From Theropithecus gelada (taxonomy: Eukaryota > Chordata > Mammalia > Primates > Cercopithecidae): DNA of 64,000 nt. The notes under the pieces were generated by a model. It was not told where the DNA came from, made no database searches, and was given only the letters and a program-made list of their open reading frames with translations. The stretch's first letter is position 1, and each line of letters opens with the position of its first letter. This document shows positions 12,360 to 22,970 of the stretch, piece after piece. The position numbers and the translations under genes were made by a program. Location of the stretch: contig NC_037674.1 of the NCBI RefSeq assembly GCF_003255815.1, positions 20,928,084 through 20,992,083 of the forward strand. Reading direction: 5' to 3'.

Positions 12360-12712
12360 ATAACCAGTATTTTTAAATCCATGTAATATGGTTAATACTC
12401 TGCTAAGAGATAAAGAGCTACAGACAACCCACAGGACACGGCTTTATTCTAAATGGCCTTACTATCTAGTTGGGAGATAATACTAACAACCAACTAAGGT
12501 TACCAGGCAGTTTATCAAATGCCATATTGTGTGATGCAGACTTTAAAGATTATAGATATCTGGAAATGGGGCTAGAGAATCAATACTTCCTTCATTCATC
12601 GAATATTTATTGAGAACCTATTATAATTCTGCGTGAATAAGAGTGTATGTTCGGAGTTTGCAATCTAAAAGAGGGAGACAAAGAAAATAACTAATACAAG
12701 AACAAATTAAGT
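12360..12712. other. Intergenic, nothing recognised
   Basis: No gene or clear repeat. Confidence 0.4.
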
Positions 12713-12846
12713 GGACGGGCACGGTGGCTCATGCCAGTAATCCTAGCACTCTGGGAGGTTGAGGCTGGCAGATCACTTGAGTTCAGGAGATCGAGACCAG
12801 CCTGGGCAACAGAGCAAAACCCGTCTCTACCAGGGGGGGAGAAAAA
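12713..12846 (+). mobile_element. Alu left monomer
   Basis: One arm only; AGAACAAATTAAGT and AGAACAGATTAAGT on either side. Confidence 0.85.
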
Positions 12847-12993
12847 AGAACAGATTAAGTGCTAAAATAGCAGGATGCTTTGTAGTTGATAAAGGGTTAT
12901 TACTGTAACTTCTGAATGAAAGGAGAAGTGGGACTGTGAATGATTTTAAAGTAAAGGCTTTAAGACTGAGCCTTGAAAGAGAAGTAGGACTTT

Positions 12994-13163
12994 TTTTCTT
13001 TTTTTGAGACAGAGTCTTGCTCTGTCACCCAGGCAGGAGTGCAGTGGTGCCATCTCGGCTTACTGCAACCTCCACCTCCTGGGTTCAAGCGATTCTCTGC
13101 CTCAGCCTCCCGAATATCTGGGATTTCAGGCATGTGCCACCATGCCCAGCTAAGTTTTGTATC
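12994..13163 (-). mobile_element. Alu, partial, antisense (outer part of a composite)
   Basis: Right arm and part of the linker of an older Alu, stopping where the next AluY poly(T) starts. Its remaining arm is missing. AAGTAGGACTTT at 12982-12993 and 13468-13479 brackets both elements together. Confidence 0.85.
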
Positions 13164-13464
13164 TTTTTTTTTTTTTTTTTGAGACGGAGTCTCGCTCTGT
13201 CACCCAGGCTGGAGTGCTGTGGCCGGATCTCAGCTCACCGCAAGCTCCACCTCCCGGGTTCACGCCATTCTCCTGCCTCAGCCTCCCGAGTAGCTGGGAC
13301 TACAGGCGCCCGCCACCTCGCCCGGCTAGTTTTTTTGTGTTTTTTAGTAGAGACGGGGGTTTCACCGTGTTAGCCAGGATGGTCTCAATCTCCTGACCTC
13401 GTGATCCGCCCGTCTCGGCCTCCCAAAGTGCTGGGATTACAGGCTTGAGCCACCGTACCCAGCT
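13164..13464 (-). mobile_element. AluY, Old World monkey type, antisense
   Basis: Full length with GGCCGGATCTC, CGGCTAGTTTTTTTG and GGCTTGAGCC. Second half of the composite bounded by AAGTAGGACTTT. Confidence 0.9.
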
Positions 13465-13607
13465 GAAAAGTAGGACTTTGAAAATGTTGATTAAGTCAAA
13501 CTCTGTAAAATGTTTGAAGAGATTTATTTTGAGCCAAATGTGAGTGGCCAATGGCCCGTGACACAGCCTCAGGAGATCCTGAGAACATATGCCCAAGGTG
13601 GTCAGGC

Positions 13608-14203
13608 TGTTAGCAGAAAGGGGTACTGATTCAGACCCCAGGAGAGAGTTCTTGGTTCTTGCACAAGAAAGAATTCTGATGAGTCTATAGAATAAAGCGA
13701 AAGCAAGTTTATTAAGAAAGTAAAGGAATAAAGAATGGCTACTCATAGGCAGAGCAGTGGCTTAGGCTGCTCACTGATTACACTTATAGTTATTTCCTGA
13801 TTATATGCTAAATAAGGGGTGGATTATTCACGAGTTTTCCAGAAAAGGGGTGGGCAATTTCTGGAACTGAGGATTATTCTCCTTTTTAGACCATATAGGG
13901 TAACTTCCTGATGTTGCCATGGCATTTGTAAACTGTCATGGTGCTGGTGGGTGTGTCTTTTAGCATGCTAATGCATTATATGAGGATGACCAGAGGTCAC
14001 TTTTGGCACCGTCTTGGTTTTGGTGGGATTTGGCTGGCTTCTTTACTGCAAGGTCTTTGTGACCTGTATCTTGTGCCGATCTCCTATCTCATCCTGTGAC
14101 TAAGAATGCCTAACCTCCTGGGGATGCAGCCCAGTAGGTCTCAGCCTCATTTTACCCAGCCCCTATTCAAGATGGAGTTGCTCTGGTTCAAATGCCTCTG
14201 ACA
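13608..14203 (-). mobile_element. Solo ERV1-type LTR, antisense, nested
   Basis: Same family and orientation as 11064-11973 (shared GCAAGTTTATTA, GCATTTGTAAACTGT, CAGAGGTCACTTTTG). TG...CA ends with flanks AGGC and AGAC, a decayed 4-base duplication. It lies within an older LTR. Confidence 0.85.
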
Positions 14204-14343
14204 AGACTACAGTGTAGTTTTATATACTTTAGGAAGACCTAAGACATTCATCATAACACGTAAGATATACATTGGCTTGGTCTTGAAAGGCGGGACACCT
14301 GGAAGCAGAGACTCCAGGGTCACAGTCAATTGAAAGATTATCA

Positions 14344-14453
14344 GGCTGGTGTGGTGGCTCACGCCTGTAATCCCAGTGCTTTGGGAGGCTGAGGTGAGAG
14401 GACTGCCTGAGGCCAAGAGTTTCAGAGCAGCCTGGGCAACACAGGGAGACTTT
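14344..14453 (+). mobile_element. Alu left monomer
   Basis: GGCTGGTGTGGTGGCTCACG to GGGAGACTTT; no right arm. Confidence 0.8.
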
Positions 14454-14556
14454 ACATTAGGAAATAAACAAACAAAAAAGACTTAAGTTATTATCTAAAG
14501 ACCTGGAGTCAACAGAATGTCTGGGTTAAGATAAGGGATTGTGGAGACCAAGGTGG

Positions 14557-14860
14557 TTTTTTTTTTTTTGAGACAGAATTTCACTCTTGTTGCCCAGGCT
14601 GGAGTGCAATGGTGTGATCCTGGCTCACTGGAACCTCTGCCTCACACGTTCAAGTGATTCTCCTGCCTCAGCTTCCCGAGAAGCTGGGATTACAGGCACC
14701 CGCCACCATGCCCGGCTTTTTTTTTTTTTGTATTTTTAGCAGAGACAGGGTTTCAGTTACCATGTTGGTCAGGCTGGTCTCGAACTCCTGACCTCAGGTG
14801 ATTCACTCGCCTTGGTCTCCCAAAGTGCTGGGATTACAGGCGTGAGCTACCGAGCCCGGC
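14557..14860 (-). mobile_element. AluS-like element, antisense
   Basis: Two arms; related GAGACCAAGGTGG and GAGATCAAGGTTT flank it. Confidence 0.9.
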
Positions 14861-15519
14861 TGAGATCAAGGTTTTATCATGCAGATGAAGCCTCAGGTAG
14901 AGCTCTTATCAGACCTAAAAAGGTGCCAGACTTGGTTAATTCTCTCCCGGGTAAGGGAAAACACCTGGAAAGGAACAGGGCTTTTTCTACAGACTGTAGG
15001 TTTCCCACCACAAGATACAGCTTTGCAGGGCCATTTTAAAATATATATTCTGGGGTTAAATAATTCAATTTCTTTCAGGGCCTGCTATCTGTCGTGATGC
15101 TATACTAGAGTCAGGCTGGCTTGGTGTCAAAAATAAAAGTCTAGAAAAGCTAGAAAAAGTCTTTTCTGGCAGTCTTAAGATGTGTTTTCATGTGACTGCT
15201 GTTCAGCTGAGCCTGAATTCCAAAGGGAGGGGGGTGTAATGAGGCATGCCCGACCCATCCCCCCCGACTAACCCCCAATCCCCACTTCCATCTAGATGAT
15301 GGAAAAACTAGATTTTCAGGTTTACTTTGGAATGCCCTTGGCCAAGAGGTGGGGGGGCAGGGGGTCCATCAGTCAGTTGTGGGGTTTAGAATTTTATTTT
15401 TGGTTTACAAAAGAATAGAATATTTCATGTTGAAGCACAAGCAAGAGCACTGAAGACATGAAAGGGTATAATTTTAGGAGAATGCTCAGATGGAATAAAG
15501 AATGTCTTGAAGGGTAGTA

Positions 15520-16074
15520 TTGTTATTGGTGTTATAACAAGTTATCACAAACTTAAGACATAGATTATTTCACAGTTCTGTTGGTCAGAAGTCCAACAAT
15601 GATCGCATGAGGATAAAATCAGGGTGTCATCAGAGCATTAGAGAGGCTTCGGGGGAATGTTTCCTTGTCAGTTCCAGCTTCTGGAGGTCACCCACAATGC
15701 TGGAGACTCCCTTCCTCTATATTCAAAGCCAACAATGTTGTATCTCTCTAATCATTCTTCATAGTTACTTGTCATTCTTGACTCTCTTTTGCAGTTTTGG
15801 AGGCCCTTATGATTACAATTGGCTCGCTGGAACAATCCAGGATAATGTTTTTTTTTTTTTTTTGAGATGGAGTCTCGCCCTGTCGCCCAGGCTGGAGTGC
15901 AGTGGAGCTCACTGCAACCTCTGCCTCCCTGGTTAAAGCGATTCCAAGATAATCTATTTCAACACCAGGTAATTAACAACCTTAATTCCCATTTGCTATG
16001 CAAACTAACACATTCACAGCTTCTGGTGTTTAGGCTGTGGACATCTTTGAGGGGCTATTATTCTGCCTACCATG
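15520..16074 (-). mobile_element. MLT1-type LTR (ERVL-MaLR), antisense, split by an Alu fragment
   Basis: The low end reads GTTATAACAAGTTATCACAA, the high end ATTATTCTGCCTACCATG, the reverse of MLT1 starts. Middle segments (CAGTTCTGTTGGTCAGAAGT) agree. No internal region. Confidence 0.8.
15848..15942 (-). mobile_element. Truncated Alu, antisense, in the MLT1 LTR
   Basis: Only the 3' part of an Alu, about 95 bases, flanked by CCAGGATAAT and CCAAGATAAT, so 5'-truncated at insertion. Confidence 0.85.
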
Positions 16075-16640
16075 GGTAATAAGGAGGAGCTAATACTAAG
16101 AGAAAAAGAGGCCCAAAGAGGAAAGGGTGTGAATGCACTGATAAGGGCAATGGGGAGCCAATGCTCGTTTCTGAGGCTTGCAAATTCTTATTTTTTTGAA
16201 GTAAGCTTTGGTTGCAGCTGAGAAAACTGAACAGGCATAGTTGGGGAGCAACATCAGGAGGCCACCATTACAGTTGAGATGAGAGGGTATAAGCTAGAGG
16301 TGGCAAAGCTAAATCGTTTTCTTTGGTCCAAAGCTGCCTATATGCCCTTTTCTAAGTGTTTTCCAACAGAATTCATAAGATCATTCCACAGGATCTCAGC
16401 AAGTGCAGTTTCTGATAATTTGGTCGAATTTGTTCAGTAGCTGCTGCAACGGAGCGCTTAAATCTTTTATCTACACTTAACAAGGGGAGACCGGAATAGT
16501 GGCAAAACCGTAGTTAGCAAGGCTGAGGCTCGCAGACACCTAGGCATCCGAATTTTTTAATGGTCCAAACCGCAGGGAAAGCGCGCACTCCCTGTTCTTA
16601 AGTTTTTCCCTAAACAGGGAGATAACACTAAAAAGCTGTC
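16075..16640. other. Upstream flank of BLOC1S6, no gene seen
   Basis: Unique-looking DNA between the MLT1 LTR and the CpG-rich promoter. Confidence 0.5.
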
Positions 16641-16791
16641 CCGCGTGAAGGCTGAAAGTCCTGTTTTCTCCCTAGCTTCAGTGAACAAAGCCTGACAGCT
16701 CGCCCGCGTCCAACAAAGACAACGCTCTTCCGGTCTTCGTGACCCACCCGGTGAGCAGCCCAAACCCGCCACCGTCCTCCCTCAGCTCCCA

Positions 16792-16796
16792 CCAAT
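16792..16796 (+). promoter_or_regulatory. CCAAT box
   Basis: CCAAT followed by CGG, about 150 bases upstream of the ETS pair, a plausible NF-Y site. Confidence 0.45.
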
Positions 16797-16938
16797 CGGG
16801 TCGCAGGGCCTCGAGCCCCGCTCTGCTGAGTCCGTTGACACTGCGTCCGGGGCCAGACGACGACATCAGCGCGGGGTCCCCACAACGCCTTGGGGCAGAG
16901 CCAACTCTCGAGCGCGTGACCGAAGCCTGCAGTTTTTC

Positions 16939-16956
16939 GCTTCCGTCACTTCCGGG
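16939..16956 (+). promoter_or_regulatory. Tandem ETS sites in the BLOC1S6 promoter
   Basis: GCTTCCG followed at once by CACTTCCGGG, two ETS/GABP-type cores about ten bases (one helical turn) apart and about 105 bases before the ATG. This arrangement is common at TATA-less start sites. Confidence 0.6.
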
Positions 16957-17059
16957 TGCGACAATCTCTTCTGTCCGGCCAGACACGAGTCGTTAGGTGC
17001 CTCCTTGCTTCTGACGGGCCACACGTTTGCCCCTTCTCTCTGTTCCCAGCTGGAGGGAC

Positions 17060-17141
17060 ATGAGTATCCCTGGGCCGTCGTCTCCGGACGGGGCCCTGAC
17101 ACGGCCACCCTACTGCCTGGAGGCCGGGGAGCCGACCCCTG
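17060..17141 (+). CDS. BLOC1S6: BLOC1S6 (pallidin) coding exon 1
   Basis: Encodes the first 27 residues (starting MSIPGPSSPDG) plus one base of codon 28. Pallidin is a small subunit of BLOC-1, the cytosolic complex that sorts cargo from early endosomes to lysosome-related organelles such as melanosomes and platelet dense granules; it binds syntaxin-12/13. Loss causes the mouse pallid phenotype and Hermansky-Pudlak syndrome type 9 in people (established knowledge). The ATG has G at -3, and no other start fits the known N-terminus. The donor is G|GTACGT (phase 1). This proline-rich N-terminus is expected to be disordered. Residue 3 is Ile; I recall Val in human. Reading on into intron 1 gives an unrelated tail and a stop, so splicing here is required. 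Confidence 0.95.
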
Positions 17142-18180
17142 GTACGTACTGTCGGGTAGGAAGCGCGGCCCGGGCTGGGTGTGAGGGGCCGGGACCGGAA
17201 TGGGTAGGATCCGGAGAAACCGTGAGGGAGTAGGCGGCTTTTGCCAGCTACGGCCCCCGGGCTCTGCCCCTAGTGCAGAAATGGGGAACCGCGCTGGCCC
17301 CTCTACCCAGCGCAATGGGCGGAACTGAAGTCCCGAGGGCAAGCTTTGTATTGGGCTGCAATTGGAGGCGGTTGATGGTGAAGCCATTCTGAGTTTCTGA
17401 CTCGGATACGTCATTAGTTATTTTTCATACGGCAGTGGTGGGGGATGGATTTACCAGAAAGATGATCAGCTTATAATTCAGAGAGGTGACGTATCCTATA
17501 ATATTGACCACTCATGAAATGCGTGGTCAGCTTGGTGATAATTGCTTCATCCCTATTCCTGCAGCAGTCTTCTCGACCGAGTTCCAGGAGGGATTTAAGC
17601 TCTAATGCCCTAAGGCATCCATTGAATGGAATGAATAAACTTGCTGTGCACCCAAAATGGTACTATTTATGTACCATCCTTGGGAGAAGTGAGAAAATGG
17701 TCACTCAGAGCATTTTCTGTGTTCTTTGATTCAGATGAGGCCCTAGATGAGAAAGGCTGCAGGGCTTTGGATATGCTTTTTCTTTTACCTCCTGTTTCAG
17801 AAATATAGGGGTTACCCCCAAATAGTGCTCTCAGCACTTTCCTGTTCATGCTTTTCCTCAAAGATCTCTTCACACTTTCATAAGTCGCTTCTATAAATGT
17901 GACTTCCTTGTATGTATTTGAAACTTGGGCCTCTCTTTACTCTTGTGTGCTTCTCCATCTGCTAGCTGGATACTTTGACGTGGCTGTTTTGCACTAATCT
18001 CACAGTAAGGCAGGTACATAAATGAAAACGTGTCTCATCCTGTTAATGGTGGTAGGTTACTCTGACTTGAAACTTTGAAAATGCTCTGGACTTTTTCCTT
18101 TCTCTCCTTCCACCTCTAAGGGATTCTCCTATACAATTCCATCTCCTTGTAATTTCACCCTTAAAACAGCCGTTGAAAGG
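17142..18180 (+). other. BLOC1S6 intron 1, proximal unique part
   Basis: The CpG-rich part continues to about 17.35 kb and holds a reverse CCAAT (ATTGG, near 17362) and TACGTCA near 17408. The rest is AT-rich without recognised elements. Confidence 0.5.
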
Positions 18181-18480
18181 CTAGTCCACCTCCAGTCTTA
18201 CTCTTTCAACGCATCTGTCCCACTGCTATCACATCAAGTCATGTCATTCCTGTACTCAGAAACCTTAAATAGCTCCTCACTACTTATTAACAAAGCTCCA
18301 AACCGTTAACTTGGCAGTTAGAGGCCCTTACTGACCTTCCACATGGTCTTAAATAAGCTCGCTATTGCTATGCTGCATATGTTCCATGCGTCTCCAGAAG
18401 AAGCCTATATTGTATTCCAGCCTTTCCTCATGCTGCCTTCTTTACCCGTATTGCATCCATTCCACTCCTGCCACGGATTT
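18180..18480. repeat. L2-like remnant
   Basis: CCTTAAATAGCTCCTCACTA, AAAGCTCCAAACC and GGCCCTTACTGACCTTCCAC follow the L2 3' end pattern; strongly diverged. Confidence 0.55.
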
Positions 18481-18484
18481 CTTC

Positions 18485-18975
18485 CCCATTTGGAAACAGT
18501 CCTCACAGATTGTTGGTGGGAGTGCAAATTGGTGCCAGTTTCTTAGGAGGGCAGTTTGGCAATGTCTATTTAAAAAATGCATAAACTCTTTGTCCCAACA
18601 GTCTACTTCTAAGAATTTATACTACAGAAAGTGACACAAATATACAGATAAACAGGGAAGCTCACTGCAGCATTGTTTGAAATAGCAAAAAGTGAAAATA
18701 ACCTAAATAATCCATCTATGGGGGGCTGGTTAAACAAACTATGGTAGAATTCCGTTCTGTTAAAAAGAATGTAGTAGATCCCTATATGTTGGTATGGAAA
18801 GATACCTACAATGCATGTTTGAAAAGTTGCAGAATGGTATGAGTAATATTTTGTTTGTGATAAAAAACAATGTATGCATAGGCATGCAAAGACAATTTCT
18901 GGAAGGCTCTGTGAGAAACTCCAGAGTAGCTCCTGCTGGAGTAAGAAGGAGTATTTTTACTTTCAGTTTGTGCCT
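18485..18975 (+). mobile_element. Old L1 3' fragment
   Basis: TGTTGGTGGGAGTGCAAATT, GCAGTTTGGCAATGTCT and CTATGGTAGAATTCCGTTCTG follow the L1 ORF2/3' pattern in sense orientation. It is heavily mutated. Confidence 0.75.
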
Positions 18976-19595
18976 CCCTCTGTAGCGTTTTAAGTTTTTA
19001 CAGTGAGTAACACTCAAATAGACAAAGAGAAATGAAAACTCCATCCATTCTTTGAGCTTTAGCTCAATGTCCACACTTCCTTTAGAATTTTTCTTAGACT
19101 TCCCTAATGAAAGTCGCTCTCCCCTGAATTTTCATAACATTTTCTGTTTCTCTAATGGCACTTCTCATTTCTGTGATTCGTCGTATTGTGCCCTTCCAGG
19201 GAAGGGGACTTGCCTTATTTATTGTTGTAGCCTTACAACCTGGTACATAATATAGATGTTCAGCAAACCTTTCTTGTATGAATAGAGTAAGGACTCTCCC
19301 TTTCTTCTTCTTTACTCTCCCACAATAAAGCACCTTGAACTTAGTAATTAAATATATATAAAAACATGAGTAGCTTCTTAACCATTAGAAGCAGAGGGTA
19401 AAAGAGAGGAAAACAAAACAAAACAAACAAACAAACAAAAAACATGAGTAACTGAGACTCATTAACCAGAACATTGGTGTGGGAGGAGGGTTTGTGAGTT
19501 AAAATGTATGAATATATTTTAAGTGAAGTGAATTAGTTGTTATTCCTTAAAGTTGAAATGTCCTTTTTTGGGGTGTTCCTTTCATAAAACATTAA
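18976..19595. other. Intron 1, nothing recognised
   Basis: No named repeat apart from a short (CAAA)n near 19420; no coding frame of interest. Confidence 0.4.
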
Positions 19596-19609
19596 GAAAA
19601 TTGTTTTCT

Positions 19610-19910
19610 TTTTTTTTTTTTTTTTTTTGAGACAGAGTTTCACTCTTTTTGCCCAAGCTGGAGTGCAATGGCGCGATCTCGGCTCACCGCAACCTCCGCC
19701 TCCCAGGTTCAAGCGATTCTCCTGCCTCAGCCTCCCGAGTAGGTGGGATTACAGGCATGTGCCACCACCCCGGCTAATTTTGTATTTTTAGTAGAGACAG
19801 AGTTTCTCCATGTTGGTCAGGCTGGTCTTGAACTCCCGACCTCAGGTGATCCACCTGCCTCGGCCTCCCAAAGTGCTGGGATTACAAGCGTGAGCCACCG
19901 CGCCCGGCCT
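19610..19910 (-). mobile_element. Alu, antisense
   Basis: Two arms; 14-base duplication GAAAATTGTTTTCT at 19596-19609 and 19911-19924. Confidence 0.92.
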
Positions 19911-20058
19911 GAAAATTGTTTTCTATATTTATTAATACTTAAAGTTGCTGATTGCATTGTTATTGTCATCAAGCCTTAAGCAATGGCATAATTGGTGGAT
20001 ATAATTTATTCACTTCCTATACAGTTGGTACATTAATATCCCTAAGTGCTTCACTTTT

Positions 20059-20092
20059 CTCTCTCTCTCTCTCTATATATGTATATATATAG
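20059..20092. repeat. (TC)n(TA)n microsatellite
   Basis: A TC run passing into TATATATG/TATATATA in intron 1. Confidence 0.8.
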
Positions 20093-20305
20093 ATTTTTTT
20101 CTTTTGTTGGTTTTTGTATTTTTATTTTATATGTGGAGTGCTTCAGTTTCTAGTTAGCTCTTACCTATTTGAATGTTGCCTTGCAACTTTGAGAAGTCCA
20201 ATGTTTGTTCATGTGTTTCTTAGGGTTAAAATAAAAATTACATAATTTTATTTTGATTTTCAAAAAGTTTACTTTGAATATGATAGCATGTTGTTTCCCT
20301 CAATC

Positions 20306-20606
20306 TTTTTTTTTTTTTTTTTTGAGGCAGAGTCTTGCTCTGTCACGTAGGCTGGAGTGTAGTGGCACGATCTTGGCACACTGCAGCCTCCGCCTCCCAG
20401 GTTCAAGCAATTCTTGTGCCTTAGCCTCTCGAGTAGCTGAGATTACAGGCATACAACACTACGCCCGGGAAATTTTTGTATTTTTAGTAGAGATGGAGTT
20501 TCACCATGTTGGCCAGGCTGGTCTCAAACTCCTGACCTCAAGTGATCCGCCCACCTCAGCCTCCCAGAGTGCTGGGATTACAGGCGTGAGCCACTGTGCC
20601 GAGCCT
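20306..20606 (-). mobile_element. AluS-like element, antisense
   Basis: Two arms, poly(T) start, diverged in the left arm (CTCGAGTAGCTGAG). Confidence 0.9.
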
Positions 20607-21317
20607 GTTTTTCTCAGTTTTGCCAAAATTTAAATCTGTGGTACAAATTATACTTAGAAATGTGTCACAAGTAATGTGTTGTGATAACTGTATTCTGTAG
20701 AGTGATCTAATTTGATGTTACTGATGGTTACTAGACTATAATTGGAGATGTTTCAGAGTTTAATATTAATCATAATTTTAGTGTATAATTTTAGTAAAGT
20801 GACTATCTTACTTTTTTTTCTCTGATTATAAATCAGTGATTCCATCTTACAAACCATTAAACCCTATTTAGAAATTGTATTTTTCTTGGTAGGAATGGTG
20901 ATTGATAGTTATTCATCTTAGATGTTTTTGAATACCTGGCACAATGCTTACACTTTTATTATTCAAAGGAAAGTGATGAGGCACTGATCCCAGCATCAGG
21001 TCTAGATTTATACACAAGACTATGATTATACACTATTTTCTAGGGTAACTTAAGGTGCTGAATCTTAAGAGAGAAGAAATTCTTAGAAAATCCCTCTTTT
21101 CCTCCCTAACAAATAACACAACAACCCCCCTTTTACATGTAAATAACACATCAAACTATATGCAAAATCAATGTTGACCTATAGTTTTGTTTCCACAGAA
21201 TTGAAAACATACTTTTTTTAGGCATTGCATTTCTGTTTATATAATTTTTTCATGCTTTTGAAAGCAAGAATGCTTTAGTTCAGTGACTGTTACCCACGTT
21301 TTGGCCTCAGTCTCCTT
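20607..21317. other. Intron 1, nothing recognised
   Basis: AT-rich sequence with no element I can name. Confidence 0.4.
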
Positions 21318-21574
21318 TATTTTATTTTTATTTTTATATTTATTTATTTTTTTGAGACAGGGTCTCACTCTGTTGCCCAGGCTGGAGTGCAGTGGTGTGA
21401 TCATAGCTCGCTGCAGCTATGAACTTCTGGGCTCAAGTTACCCTCCCACCTCAGCCTCCTGAATAGCTGGGACCACAGGTGTGTGCCACCATGCCCAGCC
21501 ATTCTGGGCTCAAGCAATTCTCCCTTGGCCTCCCAAAGTGCTAGGATTACAGGTGTGAGCCACTGCTCCTGGCC
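21318..21574 (-). mobile_element. AluJ-like element, antisense, with internal deletion
   Basis: Starts in a T/A-rich tail and loses the segment between the left-arm end and CAAGCAATTCTCCC. It lies about 490 bases upstream of exon 2. Confidence 0.88.
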
Positions 21575-22060
21575 TTCAGACTCCTTTGATAATCCTGTGA
21601 CAACTATAAGTCCTCTGCCCTGAAAAATATATAAAGATACAGAATTTTGTGTAAATGTTCATTTATCATAGGCTTTACCTTATAGTAGTAACTTAAAAAC
21701 ATATTTTGAGCATTCATAACTCATTTTTTAGAGGAAGCTCAGAGATAAAAGTTTAAAAAGAAAAGAAGGATACCTGTGGTTGGGAGTGTGTGTGTGTGTG
21801 CTCTCAGCCCCATTTGTGGGCTTCCTTTCTACCTGCTACTCCCCAGCCTCCTTTTATTAGCTGTGTCAATTTGAAAGGTTCCGACTGGTCAGAGTGCAGT
21901 GGTGTTTACAACTAATTGATCACAACCAGTTACAGATTTCTTTGTTCCTTCTCTAATCCCACTGCTTCAGTTGACTAGCCTAAAAAATAAATACATAAAT
22001 AAATAAATAAATAAATAAAATAAATAAAAAGTTCCTAAATTTGATTTTTGCTGGGGACAG
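21575..22060 (+). other. End of intron 1 with AAAT microsatellite
   Basis: Holds a short (TG)n near 21790 and an AAAT-type run at about 21981-22030, ending 30 bases before exon 2. Confidence 0.7.
21981..22030. repeat. (AAAT)n microsatellite beside the exon 2 acceptor
   Basis: About ten AAAT/AAATA units in a 50-base purine-rich run, covering the place where the branch point and pyrimidine tract would normally begin. Confidence 0.9.
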
Positions 22061-22202
22061 GTTTAAGTGACACTTCTCCAGATGAAGGGTTAATAGAGGA
22101 CTTGACTATAGAAGACAAAGCTGTGGAGCAACTGGCAGAAGGATTGCTTTCTCATTATTTGCCAGATCTGCAGAGATCAAAACAAGCCCTCCAGGAACTC
22201 AC
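22061..22202 (+). CDS. BLOC1S6: BLOC1S6 (pallidin) coding exon 2
   Basis: Completes Gly28 and runs LSDTSPDEGLIEDLTIEDKA onward to QALQELT, the acidic linker and the start of the helical core through which pallidin assembles in BLOC-1. The exon is 142 bases, enters in phase 1 and leaves in phase 2, so skipping it shifts the frame. The acceptor is unusual: GGGGACAG directly before the exon, only a short T-run further up, and an AAAT microsatellite ending about 30 bases upstream. The donor is AC|GTAAGC. The translation matches pallidin without a break, so the exon call is firm despite the weak acceptor. Confidence 0.95.
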
Positions 22203-22667
22203 GTAAGCTAATAAAAAACCAGATACACACTAATTTCCTCTGTGGCATAGTCATAATTTGTATACTTGTATACTGTGTTAAGACATAATATTTTTTAACA
22301 TGGAATTATAATTGAGTATGTCTATATCTTTATTGATAGCAGATGGGAATAGAGGAGTACGTAGTATTCTAAATGTAAAAAGTGAAATGAATACTCCTAG
22401 GGTGTTTGATCTCTTCTGAGAAGTCCTCCTAAATCTTACCTAGCCTCTGTTTGGTGTTTTATCATTATTTTATTAAAGTATTAACCTGTTGGGGATTGTT
22501 CAGGTGGATATATACCTGTTTCCGAGTAGAGTTGAAAAACTGTCTCCATAAAAGTCACACTTGTTTTCAGTTGCTAGTTCAAATGAGTTGCCAGAGATCT
22601 GTAAGTATCTTTCCTGAGATGATCTGTTTCATTCCCAGTAGATAACTTTACTAGTAAGTAAAGATGG

Positions 22668-22970
22668 GGCCGGGCGTGGTGGCTCATGCCTGTAATCCCA
22701 GCACTTTGGGAGATCAAGGTGGGTGGATCACGAGGTAAGGAGATTGAGACCATCCTGGCTAACACAGTGAGACTCTGTCTCTACTAAAAATACAAAAAAT
22801 TAGCCGGGCATGTTGATGGGCGCCTCTGGTCCCAGCTGCTCGGGAGGCTGAGGCAGAGAATGGTGTGAACCCGCGATGGGGAGCTTGCAGTGAGCCGAGA
22901 TCATGCCGCTGTACTCCAGCCTGGGCAACAGAGCGAGACTCTGTCTCACAAAAAAAAAAGAAAAAAAAAA
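22668..22970 (+). mobile_element. AluY-like element
   Basis: GGCCGGGCGTGG start, A-rich tail. Opposite in orientation to the Alus upstream of exon 2. Confidence 0.9.

Larger units (their letters stand above)
13485..15409 (-). mobile_element. Old LTR, antisense, with three nested insertions (family unassigned)
   Basis: The - strand runs from TGTAAACCAAAAATAAAATT to an end matching TTGATTAAGTCAAAC; segments such as CTTTGGAATGCCCTTGGCCA and GAAAGGCGGGACACCTGG belong to one dispersed LTR-type repeat. It is interrupted by an ERV1-type LTR (13608-14203) and two Alus. Ends are TG...CA; the flanking duplication is unclear in A-rich DNA. Confidence 0.6.
16640..17059 (+). promoter_or_regulatory. BLOC1S6: BLOC1S6 CpG-rich promoter and 5' UTR
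   Basis: A local rise in G+C and CpG from about 16.7 to 17.35 kb, in an otherwise AT-rich and Alu-rich region. There is no TATA box. A CCAAT box is at 16792-16796 and two overlapping ETS cores at 16939-16956, typical of housekeeping promoters. Transcription probably starts between 16.95 and 17.04 kb. The same region is open in several antisense frames, but that follows from base composition. Confidence 0.8.

Noticed and set aside
11064..14203. A single provirus bounded by two LTRs
   Set aside because: The interval has no retroviral coding similarity, each LTR has its own flanks, and the second sits inside a different LTR.
16557..17414. Antisense frames up to 182 codons over the BLOC1S6 promoter
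   Set aside because: GC-rich composition removes stops. There is no family similarity, no domain and no splice support, and they overlap a confirmed promoter and exon 1.
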